DNA from: Toxoplasma gondii ME49
Taxonomy: Eukaryota > Apicomplexa > Conoidasida > Eucoccidiorida > Sarcocystidae
Reading direction: 5' to 3'
Assembly: GCF_000006565.2 (NCBI RefSeq)
Contig: NC_031478.1
Coordinates: 851,874-915,873 of the forward strand
Length of the DNA: 64,000 nucleotides
The translations under genes were made by a program, and so were the position numbers. Under the pieces are notes generated by a model that was given only the letters and a program-made list of their open reading frames with translations, ran no database searches and had not been told where the DNA came from. This document shows, piece after piece, positions 22,007-35,800 of the stretch (position 1 is its first letter; each line of letters opens with the position of its first letter).

Positions 22007-23896
22007 CTACGCGAGTCTCTCACGTAATGCAAGATTCCTGCAGAGTGTTTTTACCAGCCGCTTTTTCGCCTCGTGCCTTGCGGTTTTTGAAGGAGATGTA
22101 GTGCGGTCTTCTGTCCCCTTCTCTTTCCCGGTGGGGGACCACTTCGGATCCTCTTGTCTCCCTCCATCTCCGTAAGCTGTGAGTTGGGCAAAGAATCCGA
22201 GCTTCGCAAGACGCGACTGTCTTCTCTCGTTGTTCCCCTGTGTCGATCGTCTTTGCCGTGTGCCGTCTTTTTACACTTCCCCTCTTTTCAGCTTTCCTTG
22301 CGCATGTGCACAGCAAAATAGCTCCCTGATAGCACACACCGGGTTCGGCTACCGGGGAAAGTCTCTTCGACCCGGACCTGCAACGACTGGACTGGACACT
22401 CGAGCTTTTTCGCTTGCGATCGCACTCCCGTTCTTTCGCGGCTGCACAAGTCTTTCTGAAAAGAGAGGCCTCTCTTCCCCGTCGAAAGATGCGGCTTTTC
22501 TGCGTTGCTTCTGTCGACACAGGAGAGGAGGCGTCTTCTAAAGCTCTGCTGCCTCTCCCTTCGACATCAGGAGCCAACAGTCTTTCCATTCTTTCGTCTT
22601 CTTCAGCAGCTCTTGCACAGCCGAAGGGCCAGGGACAGCAAGAGAGGAAGAGAGAAATGGAAGAAACTCTGTGAAAAGACAGAAGGAACGGAGGAGCGAG
22701 ACTTAGTTCCGTGTTGGGTGTCCATTCCTTTGCAGAATCCTGGGAGCAAAGAATCCGCCTGCTTTCTGCTCTGGCTGTCATTTCCGGCCCCGCTTGGAAA
22801 ATACACGCTTGTCTATTCGTCACCTGAATCGTCTCTCTCCCCTACCACTCATCTTCTGTCTCACCTGAAGCTGTGCGTCTGGTAACCGATAGACCGCTGG
22901 CATGATCTTCAGCCCTGTCTTCGGTCAAGCCTTTCGACCCCTGTTGGGAAAGGGAACTTTCCTGTTTATTACCTTACCAATGGCTTCTTCGCGGCCACCC
23001 CAGGAACGCGTTGTTCCTGGCGACAACAGAAAGTGAGAAAGCCGTTTTTTGTTACGCACCTGCCCGTACAACCTCTACACCGTAGACCGTGCACACAGTC
23101 TCGTTATTACGGCAAACATTTCCCTTAACCAATAAACTGCTAGCAGTTTGGTCCTGGGAGACACGCCTCGTCGTTATATCGGCTCTGAGCTTCTTGTCGT
23201 CTTTTCCCCCGGTCCTTTGTTCCGTGGACTCTTCTGTCTTTTTTCTCGACGTGCGGTCTCTCTTGCCCTCCCCTGTGTTGTGTTCGTGTCTCTTGTTTCG
23301 TCTCTCGTTTTCTCCGGTTCTGCCTCTGGACGCCCCCCTCACTTTAGAGGGGCGTTTCTGATTCTCGTCGCCATGACGCGTGGAGCAAAGGCGACATGAC
23401 GCAGTGTAGGTGTCACTTGGTCCTTCGTCCCTTGCTCTCCTTTCGTTCTCCGTCCTCTATCGTTTTCTTCTTTTTTTTTCGCCTTCTTCACTGTATTTTT
23501 CGTCTTGCCGACCTAGACCCGCAACGATACAGTGCACAGTGAGTTTTGTCGCGACCAGGGAACCTCCCGCGAGTGCTGGTCTTTCCACGGTGTCGACCGC
23601 GCCTTTTCGAGGGACAGGGGGAAGCCGTCGGTCATCTTTCTTCTGTAGATACGCTGTGACACACAGAAGAGGGAGAAGAGGGATCGAGGAAGAAAGAAGA
23701 AAAAAAGCAAGGAGTGTCTGTCAACAGGAAAGCGGCTCAGCGAACACGGGCGCCCTGTGGCATCTACAGACATCGACAGAGACAGGAAGGCAGCAGGAGG
23801 ACCGGGCCTGCTGTCCCCGGGAAAGGAGAGAAGACAGGTCGCCACTGCGTTGCGTTTTCCTGAACGGAAGAGAAGCGTTAACGTTTTCTAGCAACG
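22007..23896. other. Intergenic: upstream region of the TRAPPC10 gene
   Basis: GC-richer sequence with pyrimidine-rich tracts (for example 23210-23340 and 23440-23510), typical of a leader in this genome. An open frame on the minus strand (22020-22823) has no recognisable content. Confidence 0.5.
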
Positions 23897-26800
23897 ATGG
23901 GGTCTGCAAGGGAACCAGGAGATAGTGGCGCCGCGCTGCCTGTCCCTGCGTTCCCTATCGCGTATCACGGTGAGTCGAGGGCAGAGATGCTTCATCCCGC
24001 GAAGGTCATGCCGGGAATTAAGATCCAAAGGAATGACGAAATGCGGGTTTCTGAACGCGAACCTGTCTTTTCTGCTGTGCCAGGGATTCTCAAGCGTATC
24101 ATTTTTCATGGAAAAGTGTGACCAACAAAACAGGATATATAATGTGCGGACTGCCAGGGCACAGAGAGTATTACATACAAGCGTTTGGTGACAACGCATG
24201 TCTTCACGCCTTCGGAGTTATCAATCTCTGACACTTGTGCCCAAGTGCTGTTCGTGTCTGCGAAGGAACTTTTCAGTTATATGATTTCTCTCTCCGGATT
24301 TGTGTGTCTCAATTTCGTGTTTTCGTCGTCTTTCTCGACCCCCATGCCGCTGGTTCGGTCTCGTCATTTCCATGCTCTCCTGTAGTCAATGCGGCGACGC
24401 GTCCAATTCTTGCATTCCGTTTCTGCCCCGTTACGTGCCTGTGCCTTGTCGTCAGCGCGCGTGTACAACCATGCCTTTTCTGTGTCTGTCTCCGACTTCT
24501 TTTCAAGGCGGTGCCCCCCTGTGGTTCCGATCTTTTCGTGGTGCTTTTCTGGCTGTCGCCCCGTTTGATCTTCTGCCTCACCCCAGTCCAATCTCTCTCT
24601 GTCCTCCTATCATCGTTTCGACTGCTACTTGTCTAACGAGATGTGGAACACTCGCGAATGCACAGGACATTTCTGAAGTAAATCTAAATGCTCTTTCTGC
24701 TGCAGATGACCAGCACCTCTTCCCCTCTTTGCTCCCTGAGATCGAGGCGCGGCTGCCTCTGGAGTCGGTCTGCATCCGGTGTCCTTTGTCTCCAAGTGTC
24801 CCTCTCCAGTGCAGTGGCCTTCGGCTGGAGTTTCTGCCCCACAATGGGCCTCGTGGCGACGGGCTCCTGCAAGCGGCTGCGGGCAGCGCTTCGTCTTCAA
24901 CTTCCTCTCTCTCTGCTCCCTCTGTGGCGATGAAGGCGGCTCTCGCCTCCATCGCCGGAGTCGCCGCCCATGTCCCCATTGGCGGAGGCACGACCGCCGT
25001 TGCAGGGACAACTGTCTTGAGCGGCGCCTCCGCCGGGACGGGGACGAGTGGAGATGGGGCCTCTCGACCTGCAAATGAAGCGCATGCGGACCGCCCTTTC
25101 GTCTACCTGCAGATTCTCCACCTTGAGGGAATGGAAGACTACAAAACCCACCATCGAAGGTGAACAAGACCGTGATTTAACTCTGGGACCCGAAACAGTA
25201 ATGCGTACATAAACACAGAGGGAGCGAGAGAGCGCAGTGTTTGAGGATGCAGGCCGGACCTTGGTGTGACTGCATGGGTGGGGGTGCATTTACAAGCTAT
25301 ATAAATATATATATATATATGCGTTTGAACAGATAGATGCATGCGTACGTGAGTGCGTGTGGAGGTCACTTAGCTCTTGAGAGACAGGCAGCGTGTTTCC
25401 CGAGGGAGGAGAGAAGTTTGAAGTTTGCCACGGTAAAGGAAGAAGCGGGAAGACCGAAAGGGCGTGATTCATTTCTCTAGTGACCGGGCTCAGGGGGCTT
25501 GAATCGTTGAATCCCTTGCCGGATCGAGATAGGGAGGTTATGCTGGGGGAGGCGTCTCATTTTTGTCCTCGTCTCGCGTTTCCGTGGATCTCTGGAGTCG
25601 CGTTTTCTCTGGGCTGTTGGGCTCCCCTTTTCTTGAGCTTTCTCCGTCTTCGTGATTTGTCTTGGGTTCTGTGTAGTCATGCGTCCAAAACACGAAATCG
25701 GGAGTAGAGATACAACCCATGGCTAGAATCCGAGGGACACAGTGCGCTTAGCATGATAGTTGTGAAGATCACAGTAGGGCTTGCAATCGGTAATCAGAGA
25801 CCTTCGAGATCTAAGCGAGGAGTCGAACGAGTCGCATACGCTCCCCGGAAAAAGCTGATAAAGAGGCCTGCTGGACACCGGTGACTTCGCGACTCCTGCG
25901 CTTTTTGTTTCCTTGTTGGTCTGAAGAATGTTGAAGGCCTGGGTGGACGGCCTGACGGAGCAACATGAAGAGTGGCTGGTACTCTACGTCACGCCGTTCA
26001 CCGAGAGCGACTCGCAGAACAAGTCGTTCAAGAAGCTGCTCGATAAACTGCGGAGTGATTTGAATACCCAAGGATCCCGTAGCAAGGAACGATTTCTGCG
26101 ACTCCCCACAGACGCAACGGGCAAATTTACAAACTGTTCGGCCTTTCAAGATCTCTGGAATGTGAGCCAGAACGCCCACACTCTGCGTCGCCCCGAACAA
26201 CGCATCACATTCACAGCTGCCTAAGTGCCTAGCAACTTGCGCGTATGTGTACCTGTGCATGTGCGTCTCTCAAGCTGTGTGCGTGGGTCCAACGTCTCCT
26301 TTTTTGAGGCTACTTGTGTCCATTTCAACTTGATCATGTTCAAGCGGTGAGTGCATGCGTTGAAACCCGTACAATCAGGCTGTTTCGACCCACTTCAGGG
26401 ATTCATTTTTCTCTGGGCATGCCAGAATGCTTCCCTGTCTTCGACATATATACGTAAACCGTGAACGTGTACACGTACTCTGCATAGGTTTCTGAAATGG
26501 TAGAGATTTGTACGATGGTCACGTTTGTGTGTTGTGGACTAGGGACTTGGGCAATCATAGGTTCTCCTTTTGTTTTTCGCGTCTCCACTGTCTCCTTTGT
26601 GTTCTTTGGTTTCTCGTCCTCGTTTCTGTTTTCCTCAGATCTTTATGATTCGCCTCAAAGAAACGTTGGTAGCTGCCATTGAGACGCGCTACATTCAGTT
26701 AGAGGACGACATTCAGCGCCACAGTCAAATGCAGGAACCTCGTTTCTGCCCTCTGTTTGTGGCCAAAGAGAATCTTGCGCTTCTCCATGAACGCTGCAAC

Positions 26801-29800
26801 CGCCTGGAGGTATGCGAGACTGCTGAAGTCGACATGGGAATCGGGAAGAGCGGCTCGTTTCGATCGCATTCGTCTCTCTACCGACTGACCGACATTGCTT
26901 CCGGCTCTGGACTCTTGCACAAACACAGCAGAGCAGAGCAAGCCACATTCGCGGACAGCCCCCCTTTTCAGAATCGCCGTCTGTTCCCTTTTTAAACACG
27001 CATTCCACTATTCATACTACATATATACACACCTCGTCTACAAGTCTATACATACATCGACTTTCTGCGTCCCTCGAGTTGTGAAGACTCTGCTTGCTTC
27101 GATGTCGCGGATGGTTTTAGCGACTCGGGCGCTGTGTCGCGAAACCGAGCGTTGACGTCTTTGCAACACATGATGGGTGTTCGGTTTCCCCTGCTTTCTT
27201 CAGGATGCCTTGGCAGTGTACGATACGATGGATCTTGGCAGCACGAGTCGCCACAGCTCCGCTGTCGACATCAAGCAATGCCACAGTTTGTTTATTTCTT
27301 TTGGCTTCGAGACGCCTGAGGACGAGGTTCCTGTCTTCTTCGACCCCGTCCGCCTCCGGCTTCTCCAGGCCCGTGTCCGAAACGACACCATCTCCTACGT
27401 CCAGTTTCGCCAGTATCTGTTTGCCAAGCAAGCTGACCTACTTGTGCGGCTGCGCCGTGGTAAGCAAACTAAGACAAGACGGTAGGGGCCACAGAAGGTG
27501 GACAAGAGCAAGTGCGGGAAGACACGAGAGACAGGAGAAGAGAGACAAAGTGCGAGAGCCAAGACATGCGATGTATGAGAGGAGAAACCAATCGAGAGAG
27601 GTGAAGAGAGACTGACTTAAGAGAGACAGGAGATACGGACAAAAGGAGATAAGAGAGAAGAGCAAAGTAGGAGACAAATACCTGGGCAGTAGAAAACGGG
27701 AGACGCCAAAGGAGATATGCCTCGGTGGTGGCTTCTCCAGACGCTCTTGGGAAGCAGCAAAAGGCAGGCCATCAGAAAGATAAATGCGAAAACGTCAGGG
27801 GGTGACCTCGCCGCCAAGCATGCGGGCGTGTGCGTGGGTATCTTGGGAGATAGAGAAAAAGACATGCTTCTCTTTTGCGACATTTTCCTCCTCTTTCTCT
27901 TTTCGACACATGCTTGCCTCAGACTCCTCATCTGGACCCAATCACAGACTCAGCCGTGGCTGTTCCTTGTCCCGACATGCCTAGATTGCCCGTCCTCGAG
28001 ATGCGTTGTGCCTCTGCCTTCCTTTAGCCGAAGAGATGAGCGCTCGGGGAGTTGAGATGACCTCGTCACTGCACAAGGAAATAGTCGCTGAAGGCTTCGC
28101 CGTCGCCGGCCATGTCTGGGCCTTCCTCGCTTGCGTGAACCTCGCACACTTCATCGTCACCAAGGTAAGGTTTCAGCTGTCTGCACCGGCGAATGCCTCG
28201 TTTTGCGGTGTTGTTTTCCTGCATCTGCCACGCTTGTTACTGGCTTGGCGCCTGCCTTCTCTTCTCCTCTTTCACATCTCTCTGCAGCTCTCCTATTTAT
28301 GCCACGGTCTCCTGGTTGTCGTTGCACGTCTGTTATGTCTATCCATATCAGAGTGCGCAAGCAAAGAGATTGCCCCGAGTGGCATCTGTTCGTCGCGTTG
28401 GCGACGTACTCGCGAGGACGTACGAGGTCAATTTTGGCCTCTCTGGTGTGTCCAGGCTTTTGCCGCCGAGCATGCGCCCCTCTCTTAGCAACACGCACCC
28501 ACCGGGGAACCTCATTTTCTCCGCGCGGTTCTCTGAGGCGTTTGTACCATTTTGGTTTCGTCTGTAACTTTTCATCCTCAGCGGTTGGCTGGATCGTCTG
28601 CGGCGTTCGTCGACGTGTCATTGCGTCTGCAGTCGCTTCCTTTTTTTTTCTGTTTTTTCCCCATTGGTCGTGGCTCTTTCGATTTCGGTTGCTGTCTTGC
28701 GTGCGCCTCTCCACGTTCCATCGCACCTGGTTCGTCTCCACACCGTTGCCTTCTGCTTGCAGTCCATGGTTTCCCCCGGGTGTTCTTCCACTGTGTCGAG
28801 TGAGGGCCCGTCTCGGGCCTCTTCTCAACCCAGCGCAAGCAGGTCGCCGCGAGCGCCCAGCAGCATGAGGAGCGGCCTGCTTCCTCTGAAACGTCCTGGG
28901 TTTGCGGTCACTCGAACTCTCCATCGCCTCACGCCTCCCCAGTTTTCTCTGTCCCCCACGCGACGGCAACAGGCACAGCGGACGTCTTCCCAGGAAGGGA
29001 CTGGGAGCAGCAAATCGGCGCTGTCGTCTCCAGCGTCCCCGACTCTAGCGGGCTCCAAGAATCGGCTCTCGGGAGGCGATGGAGTCCCAGGCGAGCCGGG
29101 CCTCGAAACGGTGCGAGGGCATGAAGCAGGGGGCCTGGGACTCCCCGGGACAGTTCCCGCCTCGCAGGCCCGAAACGCGGCGCACCTATATGCCTACGGA
29201 GCCCAGCAGCTTCAGCGGCTTATCGCCTGGAGAGAGAGGTCGCGGTGGAGTCTCCCACTTTTGGATTTTCCTCTGGATGCGTCAGGAGATCACAGTGAGA
29301 CCCGTGGGTCGCCAGGACCCTTTTCCGGTGACATCGCGGCAGGGGAAGCCAGGAAACATGAGGCTGAGGTGAGGAAGAACACCGAACAGGGAGCGTTAGA
29401 CGAGCGAAACGAACCGGGGGAGGAGCGTGCTTCTTCACGAAGAGATACACCTCGTCCGTCGCGGGTGGCTTCGGCTGTTGTTCTGGGGGAAGTGGAGAAG
29501 ATGCGCGAGGAGACCGGAGACAGTACGACGCAGCGAGAAACGCGGGGCTTTGTGCGAAGCGCCAGCAGCCCCTCTGCGGGGTGGGTGACACCCAGGACAG
29601 CGGACGAAGAGGGAAACGCGCCCCCGGTGTCTTCTTTCTCTCTGCCCTGGTGGCTGTGCACCAAGGGGGAACTGTTGGAGGAGCTACAGCGTCTCTCAGA
29701 TGCAGAGGAGCTCCTCGTTCACGTTTTTGTCTTAGCAGGCCAACAGTATGTGGCCTGCGGGTATTTTAGGCATGCCGCACGTTTGCAGTTCAAACTCGCT

Positions 29801-32800
29801 TCAGCGCATTTCAAGAGAGGCGACTTCGAAGAATGCAGAAAGTCCCTGGCCAAGATGCTACCGTTGTTCGTCAAGGAACCGTGGACAGCGGTAAGGGGCC
29901 GACGGTTAAAACCTGACTAGAAGAGCTTCCCTATGTCTCTGTAGAGCGTGGAGATGCGACGAGTATGGTTGCTGTGCGTCTGGCTCCCAAGGCTAAAGGT
30001 ACCCATAAGGCTAATCGTGTGCTTAGATTTCTAGCTTTCTAGCAACGTGCGCTTGCGCCTCAACGGTTGGTCTGGCCCCGTCTCTTTGCGTTACGTTGGT
30101 CTCCACATCCTGTTTCCCTGCCATCTGTTTCTCTGCCTCCTCAGCTCTGGGTTCAATGCCAGCAGCTTATGGCCGAAGCTGACCGCGGTCTCGGCGACGC
30201 CGATGCGCTGTCTTCGTCCTATTTCCTCTCCAATGTCAACGCTGTCCCCAACCCTCCGTTTTTCTCCTGGCGGCGCTCCCACGCGCTCAGTGCTTCGAAA
30301 TATGTCAGCCGAAAGGCGGAAACTCGAGCCCGTTTTCCATCGAGTGGGGAGGAAAGAGAGAAGCGTGAAGAGGGCGAGGCAGACAGCGGTGACGACGCGC
30401 TGCACAGAGTGCGTGACGTCTCCGCTGCCGGAGCCGAGACGGAGTCTCTCCTCCCCCCTCAAGTCTATCTGCAGCGGTTCGTTTCTCTGGCCCGAAGTCA
30501 GGCAGGACTGCACTGCGTTCTCTCCGACGACGGAGACGGGGTGGAGCGTCCATCCCTCTCGTCCGGCTCGCTACGGGAGATGTCAAGTGGGGAAACGAGG
30601 AGGGACGCGAGCCTACCGCAACTTAACCCTGTCGGACTTCCTGCAAGCGCGGCTCCCACCTCGTGCCTCAAGTCGCCTTCTTCGTCAATGGAGCAGTTGA
30701 AGGACCCCAAAGAAAGTGGAATGGATGCCGTCTTGGAGAGGAGAAGAAGAGGCAACCGTTCGTTAACTCGGTCCGCGACCTTCATGGCAACTGCGTGGCT
30801 CGGGCCCGACGTCCCTGAACTCCTCAGAAAAGAGGGGCAGATCTACATTCGAGCGGCGCCAAACCTGTTCTGTTGGGGAGCACTGAAGCCTGCCCTTGTT
30901 GGCCTGCACAGTGAACACGTGAGGGAGCAAGTCCGCAGGATGCGCCCGGCTCTGTCCCTCGCCTCCCTCCCGCAGGTAAGTAGGCGGCAAAAATTGGTGG
31001 GAGACACAAGATAGCAACCGCAGAGACCGAGCAGTGCCAAGCCTTCAGACTGAGGAAGGAATAAGAAGCGCGAGAAGGGCGCGGGGATACCAGAATGCAA
31101 AAGCCGACGCATGCTTAGAGGTGTCTATACGTATATACTTATTAAATCAATATATGTATTTGCAGCCAAATATGGGGACATCTGAGACATGTAAATAATG
31201 CCCATTGAGTGAGGGCGTCTAATTTGGTGTCTTTAATGTGTGCGGTTGTATGCGTGCGTGTAATGCCTCTCTCAGACGGGGCAGTTGGAGGCGTTCCTTT
31301 CTTCCTGCCAGGGTCTCGTTCCGTCGTACGGTCCCGATGACACTCCCTGCACAGTTCCATTTGTGACGCCGACGGCCGCGACGAGCACGCATCAAGGCCT
31401 TTCTTCGAGGGCTTCGGGGGGCTTCGCGGCGGCTTCGAATCCTTTCGCAGCTGTTCTGAAGGCGTCTCTGGACGGCAGAACAGTAGGATCTCACAACTCT
31501 TTCTTCCATCCGACTCCACGGCACCTGGTGCGCGGGGCGGAGGCGAGCGAGGTGAGAGGGGAGAGGCCTGAAGGCTCTGCATACTCAGCGAACACGCCTT
31601 CGGCGGTGCCGCCCTGCTGCATGACCGGCGGCCGTTTGTCGGGGGGAAGCGGTCCGAGTGGATCGTCAGTGTACCGGCCCTCCGTTCAGAGTCGGTTTGG
31701 AATCTTTCGTCCTTTCTTTTGTTCCCGACAGGAAGCGACCGACACTCTGTCCACGGCTTTTCTGTCTGGAAGCTCCATCCGAGGTGGGGCGGCGTCCGTC
31801 GCTTCGCATCCTGGGGGAGTCTTGGGGAGTGTCGACCAAGAGCTCTTAGAGCAGGCAGTTATCCGACAGCTTGTCGACCTCATTCCGCTCTACCGGCTTC
31901 CCTGCCACCCAGAGTTGGAGCCTCAGAACGCCTGTCTCCTCGCCTATGCGACGACCCTCGAAAGGGTCAAACCCAAGTCCACCGCCCAGGTCCTCGGCCA
32001 GCTCCAGCAGCGCCGGTTGCTGCCGGTCCTCTCGCCTTCAGGCGGCAACGCGTCAGACTCCGGAGGCCCGGCTGGCGGCAGGGGGACGCGGGAGAGAGAC
32101 AGCTGGACGTCCCGGGATCCCCGCTTCGAGGGAGGCGCGGGGCATGCTGGGGGACGGGCCTCAGGGGACTCCACAGAGCTCGACCCCAAGACGAAGCCAT
32201 TCGATCCTGAAGCTGAGGAAGTAGTCGGAAGTGGACCACACACGAGACGCAAAACAGATGGGGAAGACAGACAAGGCAGAGGCGAGTCGGGAGGGGATGG
32301 CGGCAGGAGAGAGACCGACATGCCGCCTCTCCCTGTTGATGGGGGGACAACGCCACGATCTGCGACTGAAGCAAAAGCAGGGGAGGTGGGGCAAAACTGC
32401 CACCAAGGGGACACCGGACAGCAGGTGCAGGCTGTGAGCCGCCGAGACTCGGATGAAGGCGTGACTACGGGCCCTTCCGGGACGCCAGGGAGCGACGCTG
32501 CCCCACAAGCTGGCTCGCATGCAGAGACGCTCTCGGTCAACGAAGCTTCGGCGAGGACACGCGTAGGAAGGTCTTTGCAGGGAGATGCCACGCCAACGGG
32601 AGATCTCTCCAGCGGCGCGAATTCAGTCCGTTCCTCTGGACTCAGTGAGCCGAGCTCGGGGGCAGTGTCCAACCGCAGTGGAGCCCAGCACCTGGCTCCA
32701 GGGGTTCCGGCGAGCCAGTCGACTCCGGGTCAGGGTGCGACTCAGAAAGATTCGGCAGGGCTCGAGCGAGTCGGGGGGGGGGAGGAACCGCAGCGCGCCC

Positions 32801-35800
32801 TTTTCTCTTCGTCGTCAAGCGCAGACCTTGCGGTTCAGTTCCGCGTCTACGGGCGAGGATTGTCAGACAGCGGTGGACGGGACGAACGGTCTCCGAAGGG
32901 GGACGACGCCTTCAAAAGCGAGGCAGGGGCGAGCCCCCCGCGGGAGGCCTTGCCCACAGGAGACCCTGGAGTTCGTGAGGAGACGCGTGGCTCTGCCGCA
33001 GCTCCTGAAAGGGGCGAGAAGTCCCCGAGTACGCGGATGCGGCCGCAGCCTCTACGCGAATCTGAAGTGGCGCCGACCGCAGGTTCAGCGGCCTCTCCAC
33101 ACTATCGCTCCTCTCGAGCCCTGTCCGTTCTCCAGATGGGGAGCCTCCAAGCCGCAGTTCCCAGTCTGTCTGTGAGCTTAGGGCAGTGTGTCGAGCTGCG
33201 ACTCCACATCCACTCCAGTTTAGTCGGGTCTGTTGAGGCCGACGCCGTTGTGCTGCGTCTCTCCCAGCTGCCATGCGCCGAGTTCGCCTCCGGCGCCGGA
33301 GGCAGTCTGGGGAAGAGCGCCCCTGGATCTGTCGCCGGGTCGCCCTCTGGAGGTGGGGGCCTGTTTGGCGGGGTGCCTTCGCGCCCGCACCTCGACGAGA
33401 CACATCGTCCCGCGCCGACCTCGGTCTGGCTCGTTGTGGGGTCCTCGCCCAGCGACGAACGGACAGCGTTCGGCTCCGGAGACGACGCGCCACACAGGCC
33501 ATGGGAAGAGGACGATCAAGGGGCAGAAAGCTACTCGAAAGAAGCAGCGAGGAAGGCGAAGTTGACCCTGCGACCTGGGATGAACTCGCTGTCGCTCTTC
33601 TGGAGCAGTCGATCTCAGGGAGTCTTCGTGTTGGAGCAAGTGTGCGTGGTTGTCGGGGCCGTCGTTCTCGTCCAGTGGGCCGGCGAGCTGCCGGCTCCTG
33701 GCATGCTCGATGAGGTTCGCCAGGCCATGCAAGACATTCTTCTGGTCTCTCTCGAGCCTAGCGGGGATCCACGACGTGACCGGGACGATTCGGACGACGA
33801 GACAGGAGGGACCCTGAGAAAGCGTGGTGCGATGCTGTCGTCTTTTTCGTTTTTATCTGGAAGTATAAGCACCCGTGGAAACACCAAACTGCACAGAATC
33901 GCGCCCGCAGCGATCAGTGGAGTGAAAGCAGCGCTCCGCGACGCAGCCGCCGAAAGCGTTTCAGACGAGCAAGGAGAGCAACTGGAGAAGGACGCCAGCG
34001 AAGGTGCTCAGCGCCGCACCGGCGAAGCCGTTATTGCGTCGACTACGGTGGAAGGAGACACAGCCGCGGGAGCAACATGGCGTCATCGACGCGTCTCCCA
34101 GAGATTCTCTAATCCGTTTTTCGCCTTTGCTGACTGGGGCAACGCGTCAGCCGCTCTCGCGTTTGAAGACCGGATGGCCCCGCAGACTCCTGCCTGCCTC
34201 CTTCCTGGATACACGCCGTTTGCAGCGACTCTCATTCACTCGGAGGCCCCGCTGGAACGCATGTTGCGGCCGCTGAGCTTCGAGTTTCGACCTCCGGCGA
34301 CGGCTGTTCGACTCGACATTCAGCCTGCCGGCCCCAACACTTCGTTTCTTTTTCTGAATGCGAAGAACTACGTCAAAATCCGAGTGGACGTCCTTCCAGG
34401 TCTCCTGGTTTTCCCCCAGCCAGCGCGGCTGCGCGTGCTCCAGTGTCTCCTTTCTGCCACATGCGCGGGGTCCCTTCTGGCCGAGGAGGAGGACTTGGAG
34501 GACGAAGACCTTGCGTCGGACGCCCCAGGGACGCTGTCTGGCACGGCTGGCTCTGGCCGCCTTGGGCTTCAAACTCGGGCGTCAGGCCCGTGCACACAGG
34601 GGGCCCTGGCAGAGGGCTCTGAAGCAGCTACGGGGACAGCACGAGACTCATGGGAGGGTCCTCTAGGAGGAGGCGAAGGCGAGGACGGCGCCCGCGACGG
34701 TGAGCCCAAGGGTACCTGGTCGTGGGCTGCCTCCGGTCGTGCGCCGTCCACGATCGCCTTGGGCTCCAACAGCATGGCGACCCATCTCGATGACAGCAGC
34801 CTGCGGAAACCGGACCAGAACTCGAAACGCTGGCCGACAAGAGGAAGTGCCGTCTCTTTTCAGAAAGGCCTCTTGTCTCCATCGCTGTCTGGCTCCGGCG
34901 AGGAGGGCGGACTCCTCTGGAGAGAAGGCTCTACGTTTGGTGCTGGCAGAGGGGGGACTGCGGATTGGATAACCCCGCGGTCGATGGCAACCGGATCCTG
35001 GGAGGGCGACGAGCAACTCTTCGAAGGGTCTGCAGTGCAACTAAATTTTTGCTGGGAGGAGGCGATGGCCACCGCTGTTGACGATGTGCCGACGCACATC
35101 CAGCTCCAAGGAGGCCAAGGCCAGGACGCGCCAGTAGTCGGAAAGAGGCGCGAGAAATGGGACAGCGAGGCAAAGAATCCGGAAGGGCGACAAGGGGGGG
35201 GTTGCCCCCGGTGGCAAACAGGTGGAAATCGCGATGACGATGCTTCGAGTGGCGCAGGAGAAAGCGGCGAGGGCCCTCCTGTTCTCGAGCAGTTCGACTT
35301 CATCCGGATCCGCGCACCTGCCGACCAAGATGCAGATGTGCTTGCTATTGTCCCTCGGAGGAGACCCTTGCCCAGGGCGCGTGGAACTGGAGCCCGTGAC
35401 CCCGCCCCGAGAGACTCTGCCACGTCCAGTCGCATCTCCGAGGAGGACTCCTTTTCAAGCGAAGATGGAAGCTTTGAAGGGACGCCCAAGCCCCTGCCAT
35501 TGGAATCAGGCTCGGCTTTCGCTTCTTCTCAAGGCTGGTTGGATTTGCCACGATTCTCCCGGAGCGTCGACGTCCTAGTCCCTGTGGTCCCCGTCCATGC
35601 GATGAGCGTGAGGACACCCACCAGCTTCGACAGGGCGAGCAGGGTCGCTCCGTCGTTCAGCATGATGGGCCAGGGCGAGGATGTTGCAGACGAAACTGGG
35701 AGACAGAGACCCGATGCGGCTTCGTGGCTTGGCGAAGGCCAGCACAGCGAGGAGCCACAGGAAGGTGTCACCGTATCTGCCACCGCACTCGCGCCTCCGG

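Noticed and set aside
22020..22823. 267-codon minus-strand open frame
   Set aside because: Basic low-complexity translation without recognisable motif, signal peptide or splice partners; probably leader sequence of the TRAPPC10 gene.
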